A stretch of DNA of 64,000 nucleotides from an uncultured Clostridia bacterium (GTDB lineage: Bacteria > Bacillota > Clostridia > Oscillospirales > Acutalibacteraceae): NCBI GenBank assembly GCA_947166135.1, contig CAMVDB010000001.1, positions 62,001 to 126,000 on the forward strand, written 5' to 3'. The notes beneath the pieces were generated by a model, which did no database searches, was not told the origin of the DNA, and worked only from the letters and a program-made list of their open reading frames with translations. The first letter of the stretch is position 1, and each line of letters opens with the position of its first letter. Below are positions 53,633 through 61,755 of the stretch, one piece after another. The position numbers and the translations under genes were made by a program.

Positions 53633-54232
53633 ATGGAAGAGCGCAAGAAGATTGTTGCTGAAAATATAACAAAGCTCAGGACATCGTTGGGGATGACCCA
53701 GGCGCAGCTGGGCGAGAAGCTCAACTACTCCGATAAAAGTGTATCGAAGTGGGAGCGCGGCGAGTCGATACCCGATGTCTTTGTACTCAAGACGATCGCC
53801 GATCTGGCGGGTGTTACAGTCGATTGGCTGCTGAATCCACACGACGAGGCGGAGGAGACGCCGAAGCCTGTGAACGAACCCCGTCGTTACAGCCGTCGCT
53901 TTATTACGCTGACGGTGCTCGCCGGTATCTGGGCCTTGGCAGTGCTGGTGTTCGTGGTGCTGTGGCTCGCGGGCATTTTCAGCTGGCTGGTATTCGTATG
54001 TGCGATCCCCGTTTCGCTGATCACCCTCTTGGTGCTCAACTCGATCTGGGGCGACCGCGCCTTGAATCTTTACATTATCTCGGGACTCGCGTGGAGCATC
54101 ATCACGCTGATTTATCTCAGTGCGCTGGATCAGAACTGGTGGCAGCTCTTCCTCCTCGCTATCCCGGCGCAGATCATTATCATCTTTGCCTTTTCGATCA
54201 AACCGCATCCCAAAAAACAAGATAAAAACTGA
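53633..54232 (+). CDS. XRE-family regulator with membrane domain
   Basis: A 199-residue protein. Residues 7-66 are a Cro/CI-type helix-turn-helix (ITKLRTSLGMTQAQLGEKL, SDKSVSKWERGESIPDV). Residues about 95-190 form four hydrophobic segments. The DNA-binding part would face the cytoplasm with the rest embedded in the membrane, so it may sense an envelope or membrane signal. Targets are unknown; its own promoter or the neighbouring transporter and degV units are candidates by position only. It is a single-gene unit with promoter and terminator. Confidence 0.85.
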   Translation: MEERKKIVAENITKLRTSLGMTQAQLGEKLNYSDKSVSKWERGESIPDVFVLKTIADLAGVTVDWLLNPHDEAEETPKPVNEPRRYSRRFITLTVLAGIWALAVLVFVVLWLAGIFSWLVFVCAIPVSLITLLVLNSIWGDRALNLYIISGLAWSIITLIYLSALDQNWWQLFLLAIPAQIIIIFAFSIKPHPKKQDKN

Positions 54233-54241
54233 GTTTCTACT

Positions 54242-54283
54242 ATGGGTAGAGTACCTTTGAGGCGCTCTACTCATTCTTTTTTT
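54242..54283 (+). terminator. Terminator after the HTH membrane regulator
   Basis: 10-bp stem ATGGGTAGAG (54242-54251) / CTCTACTCAT (54265-54274) with one G-T pair, then CTTTTTTT. The 185 bases from here to degV hold a possible promoter (TTGCGA...TACAAT, -10 at about 54356) and no gene. Confidence 0.88.
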
Positions 54284-54468
54284 GCCGTAGAATGGCGAAG
54301 GGGCAACTGTAGATTGGATTTTGAGATGAATAGATTGCGATTTGACACGATCTGTGTACAATGATAAGTGTAAAAGACGGATGCAAAATTCCTGTCAGCA
54401 AATGTTTTCCGATTCCGTATCAGCACAAAGTATTGAACGGAAACGGTACGAAAGGGAGTTTTTTTACA

Positions 54469-55353
54469 ATGAGTTATTTGATCAGTACCTGCACGACCGC
54501 CGATATGACCCCCGAGATGTTCGAGAAGATCGACGTCCGCTATATCGGCTTCCATTTCGTTGTCAACGGAAAATCCTATACGGATGATCTGTATCGTAAA
54601 ATGAGCGCCAAGGAGTTTTACGGCTATATCCGTAACGGTGCCGATACCTCTACTTCTCAGGTATCCGTAGGCGAGTATGTCGACTACTTCCGCGAGCTGC
54701 TCAAGGAGGAAAAGGATATCCTGCATATCTGTCTGAGCTCCGGTATCTCCAACACCGTACAGAGCGCGAACGCCGCAGCGAATATGCTGAAATCCGAGTA
54801 TCCCGACCGCAAGATCTATGTCGTCGATTCACTGTGTGCTTCTTCGGGCGTCGGTTTATTCGTTACCCTTCTGTCACAGAAGCGCGCCGCAGGCATGGAT
54901 ATCGATACCCTCTATCAGTGGGCGAAGGACAACTGCCAATCGGTTCAGCACTGGTTCTGCTCGACCGATCTGACCTACTATATCAAGGGAGGCAGAGTTT
55001 CCAAGATCAGCGGCGTGATCGGGGGTATATTCGAGATCTGCCCGCTTCTTTGCGTCAGCCCCGAGGGTAAGCTCAAGCCGATCTCCAAGATCCGTACCAA
55101 GAAGAAGGTGTTGACTGCGCTGGTGGATAAGATGGAACAGCACGCCGACAACGGTAAGAATTATGACGGACTCTGCTATATTTGTAACTCCGACTGCCTT
55201 GAGGACGCCGAGTACGTCAGAGATCTGATCTTCTCGCGCTTCAAGCATGTGAAGGAGATCCCGATCTTCGATATCGGTACGACCATCGGATGCCATACCG
55301 GCACCGGTACCGTAGCGCTGTTCTTCACCGGTGACGAGCGCGAGGACGCGTGA
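54469..55353 (+). CDS. DegV-family fatty-acid-binding protein
   Basis: DegV/FakB-type protein of 294 residues that binds a fatty acid and presents it to a kinase. Motifs: STSQVSVGEY, the SSGISNT acyl-binding loop, VVDSLCASSGVG, YYIKGGRVS and the C-terminal CHTGTGTVAL. The first residues (MSYLISTCTTADM) replace the usual K-I-x-T-D-S-x-x-D start. The ATG at 54469 follows AAAGGGA; an in-frame ATG at 54361 has no ribosome site. No FakA-type kinase is in the window. It overlaps the next gene by one base. Confidence 0.88.
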   Translation: MSYLISTCTTADMTPEMFEKIDVRYIGFHFVVNGKSYTDDLYRKMSAKEFYGYIRNGADTSTSQVSVGEYVDYFRELLKEEKDILHICLSSGISNTVQSANAAANMLKSEYPDRKIYVVDSLCASSGVGLFVTLLSQKRAAGMDIDTLYQWAKDNCQSVQHWFCSTDLTYYIKGGRVSKISGVIGGIFEICPLLCVSPEGKLKPISKIRTKKKVLTALVDKMEQHADNGKNYDGLCYICNSDCLEDAEYVRDLIFSRFKHVKEIPIFDIGTTIGCHTGTGTVALFFTGDEREDA

Positions 55354-56057
55354 TGAATACCTCCCGAGCCCTCAGGGGCGATCTGAGAGAAGAGAGGTTG
55401 CAGCGTAAGGTTCCGCTCAGGGATTATACCCGCGGGGAAGAACTTGCCAATATGACCATCCATATCGTCGGAATCGCCTTCGCGATCGTGGCGCTGGTGC
55501 TGCTGATCGTTACCGGCGCTTCTCATGATAACGGTTGGGCGATCGTGTCCGGCGCGATCTACGGCGCGACCCTCCTCATCATGTTTACGGTATCGAGCGT
55601 ATATCACGGCTTGAAGCCCGGTAAGGCGAAGCGCGTCATGCGCGTGATCGATCACTGCGACATCTATTTCCTGATCGCAGGTACCTATACGCCGATCCTG
55701 CTGGTCGCGATACGTCCGCTGAATCCCGACGTTGCCTGGGCGATCTTCGGCGTGGAGTGGACGCTCGCCGCAGTAGCGGTCACGCTGAACGCGGTCGATC
55801 TCAAGCGGTTTGAGAAGATCTCGATGGTTTGTTACATCGGTATGGGATGGTGTATCGTCGCGGTGCTCAAGCTCGCGGTCGAAGCGCTTGGTAAGACGGG
55901 CTTTCTGTTGATCCTTCTCGGCGGTATCGCTTATACTTTCGGAGCGGTTCTCTATGCCGTCGGTAAGCGTGTACGTTATGTTCACAGCGTGTTCCATGTC
56001 TTTGTCCTGATCGGTGCGATGCTGCAGTTCTTTGCTATCCTGTTTTATGTGATGTGA
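55353..56057 (+). CDS. PAQR/hemolysin III family membrane protein
   Basis: A seven-helix membrane protein of 234 residues of the YqfA/hemolysin III family. It has SSVYHGL near helix 2, DHCDIYFLIAGTYTP, and a C-terminal HSVFHVFVLIGA: the conserved Ser, Asp and His residues that form the zinc-hydrolase-like site of PAQR proteins. The true activity of bacterial members is unsettled. The ATG overlaps the degV stop (TGATG); GTG at 55350 is an alternative start. The pairing with DegV hints at lipid metabolism, but this is inference. Confidence 0.9.
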   Translation: MNTSRALRGDLREERLQRKVPLRDYTRGEELANMTIHIVGIAFAIVALVLLIVTGASHDNGWAIVSGAIYGATLLIMFTVSSVYHGLKPGKAKRVMRVIDHCDIYFLIAGTYTPILLVAIRPLNPDVAWAIFGVEWTLAAVAVTLNAVDLKRFEKISMVCYIGMGWCIVAVLKLAVEALGKTGFLLILLGGIAYTFGAVLYAVGKRVRYVHSVFHVFVLIGAMLQFFAILFYVM

Positions 56058-56077
56058 TCGTGTTTAATAGATGATGA

Positions 56078-56102
56078 AAGGCTCCCGATACGGGAGCCTT
56101 TT
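56078..56102 (+). terminator. Terminator of the degV-PAQR unit
   Basis: Perfect 11-bp stem AAAGGCTCCCG / CGGGAGCCTTT, loop ATA, then TT. Confidence 0.85.
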
Positions 56103-56161
56103 CACATGTACATATTTTGTCCTGCTCTCGCGTATACTTTTGGTATACAGGGAGTGATCGG

Positions 56162-56797
56162 ATGGTAATTAAGATACGCTGGTCAGCAGTGCTGATGATC
56201 TTACTTTTGACGGTTTGTTCGGTTGCGGCGATCGCGGCGTCCGTCAGGCAGGAGCATGTACCGGAAACGGTACAGACGTTGCAGACGGTAAAAGCGACGG
56301 AGCCTACCGAACAAGCTACGCCGGACGAGTTGCCGACCGAGGCGGTACAGAGCGCTTTTCAGCCGCGGCTGAGAGCGCCGGAACTGACGGATAGATGTTA
56401 TTATTCATCGGAGAATATCTTCTACGACGCAGGCTACGGGATGCCGAACTGCACCTGCTACGCGTGGGGCAGAGCTTATGAGCTGACCGGAAAAAAACCC
56501 GAGCTGTCGCCGTATGACGCGGGGACATGGTATGACTATAATAAGGAAAATGAGATCTATGACTACGGTGAAATCCCTCGCCGCGGGGCGATCGCGTGCT
56601 GGAGCTATGCCGACGGCGGTCCCGGTCATGTCGCGGTCGTGGAGGATATCGTAGGGGACAAAATGATCTGTTCCAACTCCGCCTACAGCGGTACGACGTT
56701 TTACCTCGATACCCTGCCGGTCGATAATCCGTCCCAGGGCAGAGATAACTGGATCTTCAAGGGGTATATCTATGTTGACGGTGCGACAAGAGTATAA
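56162..56797 (+). CDS. Secreted or membrane-anchored CHAP-domain amidase/peptidase
   Basis: A 211-residue protein with an N-terminal membrane anchor or signal (about 5-27), a Thr/Pro/Glu-rich linker (about 30-65), and a CHAP domain that cleaves peptidoglycan in characterised members. The catalytic Cys is probably Cys97 in NCTCYAWGR (family GNCTWYA, here Cys for Trp). The His is in GPGHVAVVE, and GDKMICSNSAYSG follows. The ATG at 56162 with GGGAG upstream is chosen over one at 56117. It may act in cell-wall remodelling. It is alone, with a terminator on each side. Confidence 0.85.
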   Translation: MVIKIRWSAVLMILLLTVCSVAAIAASVRQEHVPETVQTLQTVKATEPTEQATPDELPTEAVQSAFQPRLRAPELTDRCYYSSENIFYDAGYGMPNCTCYAWGRAYELTGKKPELSPYDAGTWYDYNKENEIYDYGEIPRRGAIACWSYADGGPGHVAVVEDIVGDKMICSNSAYSGTTFYLDTLPVDNPSQGRDNWIFKGYIYVDGATRV

Positions 56798-56809
56798 ACG
56801 GACGCAAAA

Positions 56810-56833
56810 AAAGGGCTGTGAGAACAGCCCTTT
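56810..56833. terminator. Bidirectional terminator between convergent genes
   Basis: Perfect 10-bp stem AAAGGGCTGT / ACAGCCCTTT, loop GAGA. On the minus strand seven T follow, so it also serves the convergent peptidase gene beyond the repeat. Confidence 0.85.
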
Positions 56834-56852
56834 CGTTATGGATTCAGAATAG

Positions 56853-56960
56853 TCATTGCGAGGGGCGCAAAGACAAAGGTTGAGATTGCCACGTCGGAAC
56901 CATGTTCCTCCTCGCAATGATAATCTGAAATGCGCTCCGCGGCAATCTCAACCGATTATA
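56853..56960. repeat. Dispersed palindromic repeat with interleaved inverted repeats
   Basis: Two perfect inverted repeats are interleaved: TCATTGCGAGG (56853-56863) / CCTCGCAATGA (56910-56920) and GGTTGAGATTGCC (56878-56890) / GGCAATCTCAACC (56941-56953). There is no ORF. The sequence style (CATTGCGAGG, GCAATCTCAACC) is that of small non-coding repeats found in many gut Firmicutes (from memory). A degenerate copy lies at 38431-38477. Confidence 0.8.
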
Positions 56961-57027
56961 AAGTGTATGATACTCCGTATGTTTCTTGCACGATTGAACG
57001 GCTTTCGTTTTGTGTCGGAGAAGTTTG

Positions 57028-58659
57028 TTAAATGATGTTGTTCAGCGCACGCTGCATGATCGTACAGTCGGTGATGGAAACGTCGCCGTCGTTATCGTAA
57101 TCCGCCTGTCGCATCTGTCGATCGTTGAATGTCAGGATGTCGGCGTGCATACGTTGGATCAGGGTAACGTCGATGACCGTGAAGTCGCCGTCACCGTCGA
57201 TGTCGCCGAGAACCTCGTCGCTTGTGCATATAGCCTTGATAATGAAGGTACCGCCGATATCATCGTTGAGAATGCTCTTGTAGAAGTCCATCACATCGGT
57301 AGGCTCGATGTCATAGCCGATCATGAAGCTCTGACCTTTTTCCGACTCGGGGCGGAAGAGGTAGTTTCCGCTGCTGGTGAGCCATTCATCAACGCCGATA
57401 CCGATATTCCCGCTGCCCTTGAGCGTTACCGCGATCGCTCCCTTGCCGATCGGAACGGATATGTTGTCGATCTCAGCACAGATATATCCTTGATGCTCGG
57501 CTCTGCCCTCCGCTAAGGTTGTCCAAAGCGAAGCGTTGTCGGTCGGAACGCCGTTTTCATCAACCGGAATATAGCTGACGGTGTAGTCGGCGCCCTCGGC
57601 GGTCGATTCAAAGATTACCTTGTCGATGTTATGATAACCGTCGCTGAAATCCAGCACATTCGCATAAGTCATGCGGTTTGCGCGAGGATTAAGCTTCTTG
57701 ATATAATTGAACTCATAGGTCGCTCCGTATATCTCGTTCTGCTTGATCTGTGTAACAGCGGTCATATCCGAGTATCCGGTGATCGCGTAGCTCGGACCGA
57801 AACGGGAATCAAAGAGATACTTATCCTCATAAGAAATCCAGAAATAACCGTTATCGCCGAAGCTCGGACCCCAGCTGTTTTTGCACAGCCACGCACCGTT
57901 ATTCTCCGGCTGATGGGAGGAATTGAAGTTAAGCCTGCTGTAGTTGTCATCCCAACCGACGATCTCAACCGCATGACCGTTGAGCTGATTTGTCGCCAAG
58001 CCTTTTTCATCAAAGTAGTAGGCGGTCGAGCTGTTGTTTAGGCTGCCGCCGTTGTAATGAAAGTTGCCGATCGCGCCGCCGTAGTTGTAGACGGCGGTCT
58101 TTACCGTATCTCTGTCAGAGGCGGCGAGGTAGACGATGGAGCTTACGCTGACATAGGGATAGAGGCTGCCCTTGAGCGCTTCAAAGTCACTCGTCGTCAT
58201 GCTTTCCGGAAAGACGGAGTCGGTCAAAGCGCCGAAGGAGGTAAGATAACCCAGCGAGATGTAAGGATATCCCGCGTCGGAGAAGCTTCTATGCCAGCCG
58301 TTCCCTCGCTCGTTGACGGTGCCCCAGTAGTTCATATGCATGGTGGACAGGTGTTGAGAACGTTTGTTGTTTTTGAGCATCAGCGTTTCCAGAGAAGCAG
58401 TGGAGCTGTATACCCAGCAGGTGTTATACTTCTGTTGGCGCACCGGCGTGACATATCCTATATCGCGGCTGCTGTATGCGCTCGGGAGAGCTGTGTCCGG
58501 TTCGAGCTCACTGCCGACAGCGGCATAATCCGCCGCTACAACGGCAACGTCGTCCGCATAGCCGGTTCCGGCGGCTTCGATCTCAGCGGCTCTTGCCGTA
58601 AAGCCTGCGCTTCCCAGTATAGTAAACGCGAGCAGCACGGAAAGAATTTTGTGTTTCAT
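57028..58659 (-). CDS. Secreted papain-family (C1) peptidase with dockerin
   Basis: A 543-residue exported cysteine peptidase. A signal peptide (residues 1-23, MKHKILSVLLAFTILGSAGF) leads. The catalytic Cys is Cys81 in VRQQKYNTCWVYSS with the oxyanion Gln before it, the His is in LNGHAVEIVGWDD, and the Asn is in LCKNSWGPSFGDNGYFW. A middle beta-rich region (about 300-470) follows. The C terminus is a dockerin with two calcium repeats (GDIDGDGDFTVIDVTLIQR; DYDNDGDVSITDCTIMQR). It would be carried by a cohesin scaffold on the surface. The ATG at 58659 is chosen; a TTG at 58686 is in frame. AAAGAG is a modest ribosome site. Confidence 0.92.
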   Translation of the reverse strand: MKHKILSVLLAFTILGSAGFTARAAEIEAAGTGYADDVAVVAADYAAVGSELEPDTALPSAYSSRDIGYVTPVRQQKYNTCWVYSSTASLETLMLKNNKRSQHLSTMHMNYWGTVNERGNGWHRSFSDAGYPYISLGYLTSFGALTDSVFPESMTTSDFEALKGSLYPYVSVSSIVYLAASDRDTVKTAVYNYGGAIGNFHYNGGSLNNSSTAYYFDEKGLATNQLNGHAVEIVGWDDNYSRLNFNSSHQPENNGAWLCKNSWGPSFGDNGYFWISYEDKYLFDSRFGPSYAITGYSDMTAVTQIKQNEIYGATYEFNYIKKLNPRANRMTYANVLDFSDGYHNIDKVIFESTAEGADYTVSYIPVDENGVPTDNASLWTTLAEGRAEHQGYICAEIDNISVPIGKGAIAVTLKGSGNIGIGVDEWLTSSGNYLFRPESEKGQSFMIGYDIEPTDVMDFYKSILNDDIGGTFIIKAICTSDEVLGDIDGDGDFTVIDVTLIQRMHADILTFNDRQMRQADYDNDGDVSITDCTIMQRALNNII

Positions 58660-58724
58660 TTTATCACTCTTTACATTTTTATTCAATAAACATTATACAC
58701 ATTTATATTAACATACTGTTATCT

Positions 58725-58753
58725 GAATGTAAAGATTCTTTTTGTGCATAATA
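58725..58753 (+). promoter_or_regulatory. Probable sigma-G (forespore) promoter of gpr
   Basis: GAATG (58725-58729), a 17-base spacer and CATAATA (58747-58753) fit the Bacillus sigma-G consensus (GHATR, 17-18 bases, CATNHTA). This agrees with the known forespore expression of gpr. No sigma-A promoter is seen here. Confidence 0.7.
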
Positions 58754-58785
58754 ATGGTGATCTATAGATGAAATGGGGAATGACG

Positions 58786-59670
58786 ATGGAACGCAGAACC
58801 GACCTCGCGGTCGAAGAACGCGAGCTGCTGGGCGAGGATGTCAAGGGAGCTCAGTACAGCGATGAAGAGAGGGGAGGACTGAGGATCGAGCGCCTGCGCA
58901 TCACGACCGAGCGGGCAGCGCAGCTGCTCAAAAAGCCGATGGGCACTTATGTGACGATCGAGCTGCCGCCGCTGACGGATAACGTCCGTGATACCGATAC
59001 CCGCATCCGAACGCTGTCGGAAGAGATCGGACGATTACTTCCCGTGAACGGACTGGTGCTGGTCGCGGGACTGGGCAATATCGAGATCACACCCGACGCG
59101 CTGGGACCCAAGACCGCGTCAAAGGTGCTCGCGACCCGTCATATCACCGGCGAGATCGCGCGTTCAACGGGATTGGACAGGCTCAGGGCGGTCGCTGTAA
59201 TGAACACCGGCGTTACCGGTCAGACAGGGATCGAGACAGGCGAGCTGCTCATGGGGATCATCCGCAGTGTACGCCCTTCGGCGCTGGTTGTGATCGACGC
59301 GCTCGCCTCGCGCAGGCTCGAGCGCCTCGGATGTACCGTCCAGATCTCCGACACGGGAATCTCTCCCGGCGCGGGGGTGGGTAACCATCGGCTGAGGATC
59401 GATCGCTCGACGATGGGAATCCCGGTCGTGGCAATCGGTGTTCCGACGGTCGTAGACGCGCTGACGCTCGCGTTCGATCTGTTGGATATCGACGACGAGC
59501 GGATGGGTGTGGAACTCAGCAAGGCAGTCTCGCCCCAGGGTCGAAGTATGGTGGTCACGCCGAAGGAGGTCGACCTGCTGATCGACCGTGCGGCGCACCT
59601 GATCTCGCTCTCCGTCAATATGGCGCTCCAGCCCGACCTCGATACCGACGATCTGCTTGACCTTCTGTAA
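58786..59670 (+). CDS. gpr: Germination protease (GPR endopeptidase)
   Basis: Spore-specific protease that degrades the small acid-soluble proteins coating spore DNA at germination. The 294-residue protein has the family's RTDLAVEERELLG start, VLVAGLGNIEITPDALGPKT, VAVMNTGVTGQTGIET and SDTGISPGAGVGNHR. The propeptide that is removed on activation precedes or overlaps the start region (RTDLAVE). ATG 58786 is chosen over 58768 because GGGGA lies 6 bases before it. spoIIP, its usual neighbour, is 900 bases away, beyond an inverted gene. Confidence 0.95.
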   Translation: MERRTDLAVEERELLGEDVKGAQYSDEERGGLRIERLRITTERAAQLLKKPMGTYVTIELPPLTDNVRDTDTRIRTLSEEIGRLLPVNGLVLVAGLGNIEITPDALGPKTASKVLATRHITGEIARSTGLDRLRAVAVMNTGVTGQTGIETGELLMGIIRSVRPSALVVIDALASRRLERLGCTVQISDTGISPGAGVGNHRLRIDRSTMGIPVVAIGVPTVVDALTLAFDLLDIDDERMGVELSKAVSPQGRSMVVTPKEVDLLIDRAAHLISLSVNMALQPDLDTDDLLDLL

Positions 59671-59675
59671 GAAAA

Positions 59676-59695
59676 CCCCGCTGAGTACAGCGGGG
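59676..59695. terminator. Bidirectional terminator between gpr and the deacetylase gene
   Basis: Perfect 8-bp stem CCCCGCTG / CAGCGGGG, loop AGTA. On the plus strand CTTGTTT follows, on the minus strand TTTTCTT, so it serves both convergent genes. Confidence 0.85.
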
Positions 59696-59700
59696 CTTGT

Positions 59701-60459
59701 TTACATATCTTTGTACGAGAATAAAGTGAGTTTTGTAATCTGTCCGAGGTTCGGGAGCTTCATTCCCGTCGGGAAGCCGTTCTCTGTTCCGCAGCGGTCG
59801 ATCAGTACGCCTTCCCTGTCATAATCGGGATGGACGAGTATCTCTGTGTTGTTAAATATTCGGAGATCCGTGTTTTGGCGCAGCGCACCGAAGTATCGTG
59901 TCGTCCGAATCTTCTGACGTTGCAGCCACTGATTGAACTCTGCATTGTGCATTCGTTCATGCTCCGGGATATCGCCGAAGTTTTTACCGAGCCTTATTTT
60001 GTAGATCCCGTGTTCCTTGCAGGCGTGTACCGCGAGCGGCGCAATCACACTGCGGGTATGGATATAGTGGTGTGAGTCGGCGTGGGTAATATGGATTCCG
60101 GCACTTTGCACCTTCTCGATCTGGGCGCAGAGCTCCAGATACACGGTCTCCTGCTCGCTTTCGGACAGAAGTCTGATCCGGTTGCCGCGATGGAAGAACC
60201 TGCCGTTCTCGACAAAGGCGTCACAGCTCTTGATACCCTCGGTCAGCGGTACGCCCTCGGTCAAATTCAGATGAATGCCGATCCTGTCGAAGAAGCCCTG
60301 CTCTTTCGCAAGCTTCACTGCCTCGTCGAAGTATTCGCCGTTCGCCATGATGGTGGTGTCGGTCACAAGACCGTCCCCGAAGCACTGCGCGATCGCTCTC
60401 GTGCAGTGTTCATTCATTCCGTAATCATCCGCGTTGATAATGATACCCAAATTAATCAC
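59701..60459 (-). CDS. ChbG/YdjC-type carbohydrate deacetylase
   Basis: A 252-residue protein of the YdjC family, which removes acetyl groups from chito-oligosaccharide-like sugars. Metal and catalytic motifs: NADDYGMNEHCTRAI, RIGIHLNLTEG and THADSHHYIH. The first candidate start is GTG at 60459. A TTG at 60450 would have AGGTGAT as ribosome site at good distance and begins right at the family start (GIIINADDYG), so it is the better choice biologically. It is inverted between gpr and spoIIP. Substrate unknown. Confidence 0.85.
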   Translation of the reverse strand: MINLGIIINADDYGMNEHCTRAIAQCFGDGLVTDTTIMANGEYFDEAVKLAKEQGFFDRIGIHLNLTEGVPLTEGIKSCDAFVENGRFFHRGNRIRLLSESEQETVYLELCAQIEKVQSAGIHITHADSHHYIHTRSVIAPLAVHACKEHGIYKIRLGKNFGDIPEHERMHNAEFNQWLQRQKIRTTRYFGALRQNTDLRIFNNTEILVHPDYDREGVLIDRCGTENGFPTGMKLPNLGQITKLTLFSYKDM

Positions 60460-60570
60460 CTGCTTTTCTTCATTCTAGCATAGGTTGCCGAGGATTGCAA
60501 CCGAACAAAGCGCGTATAATTAAAAGGTGATCGGCATATAAATCTATCAAAACGTGCAAAAGGTGAGAGA

Positions 60571-61638
60571 ATGAAGAAATCACGATGGAAAACGGTTTTG
60601 GCAATGATTTCGTTGGTGCTCGTGGCGGGGGTGTGCCTGAGCGCGACAGCGTACAGAGCGAGCGGATGTCTCCCGCTGAGTGAGGACGCGGCGCTGTTCG
60701 CAGGCAGACTGCGCTTTATCAACGGCTCGCTTTCCGCACCGACCGAGCCTGTGAAGCAGACGAACTCCGAAGCGAAAACCAAGGTGAATAAGCCCCTCGC
60801 CGATACGCCGACGCAGTCTTCGGAACCCGCCGAACGTCCGCATAATTACAGCCACACGGGAGAGTCCTATCCCGTGGTGGAGACGTCGGTCAATAACGGA
60901 ACCGAGACCTACGACAATATCACGATCAACAACATGACTGACTTTTCCCTTGATCCCGAAGCGATCTTATCATCGAAGCTTCCTTTTACGATTCGTGACA
61001 ACCACGCGGTGCAGGTGCTGGTCTACCATACCCACACCTGCGAAAGCTATCTGCCGGAGGATACGGGCGAGTATTATGAGGATTTCTACCCGCGTTCCAC
61101 CGACCCGGAGCAAGGTGTGATGGGAGTAGGGGAGAAGCTGGTCGATACCCTGCGTGAGAAAGGGATCGGCGCGGTGCATGACAGTACATTGCACGACTAT
61201 CCGTCATACGAGGGCTCTTATGCCCGTTCGTGGGATACGGTCAATAGTTATGCCGAGAAGTATCCGGATATCAAGATCACCATCGACCTCCACCGCGACT
61301 CAATGACCTCACAGAACGGCACGAAATATAAGCCGACCTTCACCTATAACGGAGAGAAGGCGGCACAGATCATGATCATGACCGGCTACGATACCTCGGG
61401 GGATTTCCCTTTCTGGGACGAGAACCTGATCTTCGCGATGCAGCTGCAGAAGAAATGCGAGGATCTGTACCCCGGCATGACCCGTCCGCTGGACTTCGGA
61501 GAATTCGTCTATAACATGAATTTCAACAACGGCTCGCTGCTGATCGAGGTCGGTACCGACGCCAATACCCCCGAAGAGGCGTGTCGCACGGGAGAATATT
61601 TGGCTAATGCGCTGTCAAGTCTTTTACAAAACAAGTAA
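60571..61638 (+). CDS. spoIIP: Stage II sporulation protein P
   Basis: SpoIIP is an amidase/endopeptidase that, with SpoIID and SpoIIM, digests septal peptidoglycan during engulfment. The 355-residue protein has an N-terminal membrane anchor (about 7-27), a polar linker, and the catalytic domain with VYHTHTCESY, DLHRDSM and the Glu in LLIEVGTDANTPEEA. AAAGGTGAG is the ribosome site. In B. subtilis spoIIP directly follows gpr. Confidence 0.95.
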   Translation: MKKSRWKTVLAMISLVLVAGVCLSATAYRASGCLPLSEDAALFAGRLRFINGSLSAPTEPVKQTNSEAKTKVNKPLADTPTQSSEPAERPHNYSHTGESYPVVETSVNNGTETYDNITINNMTDFSLDPEAILSSKLPFTIRDNHAVQVLVYHTHTCESYLPEDTGEYYEDFYPRSTDPEQGVMGVGEKLVDTLREKGIGAVHDSTLHDYPSYEGSYARSWDTVNSYAEKYPDIKITIDLHRDSMTSQNGTKYKPTFTYNGEKAAQIMIMTGYDTSGDFPFWDENLIFAMQLQKKCEDLYPGMTRPLDFGEFVYNMNFNNGSLLIEVGTDANTPEEACRTGEYLANALSSLLQNK

Positions 61639-61662
61639 ATAACTGTGAATAACCTCAAAGTT

Positions 61663-61695
61663 AAAGCCCCGGTCTTGAAAAAAGTCCGGGGCTTT
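61663..61695 (+). terminator. Terminator after spoIIP
   Basis: Perfect 10-bp stem AAAGCCCCGG (61663-61672) / CCGGGGCTTT (61686-61695). Confidence 0.85.
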
Positions 61696-61755
61696 GCTAT
61701 AATATGACACGTTGAAATAGGTAGAACATCATCTTTCTGCGGACGTGAGGTACAA

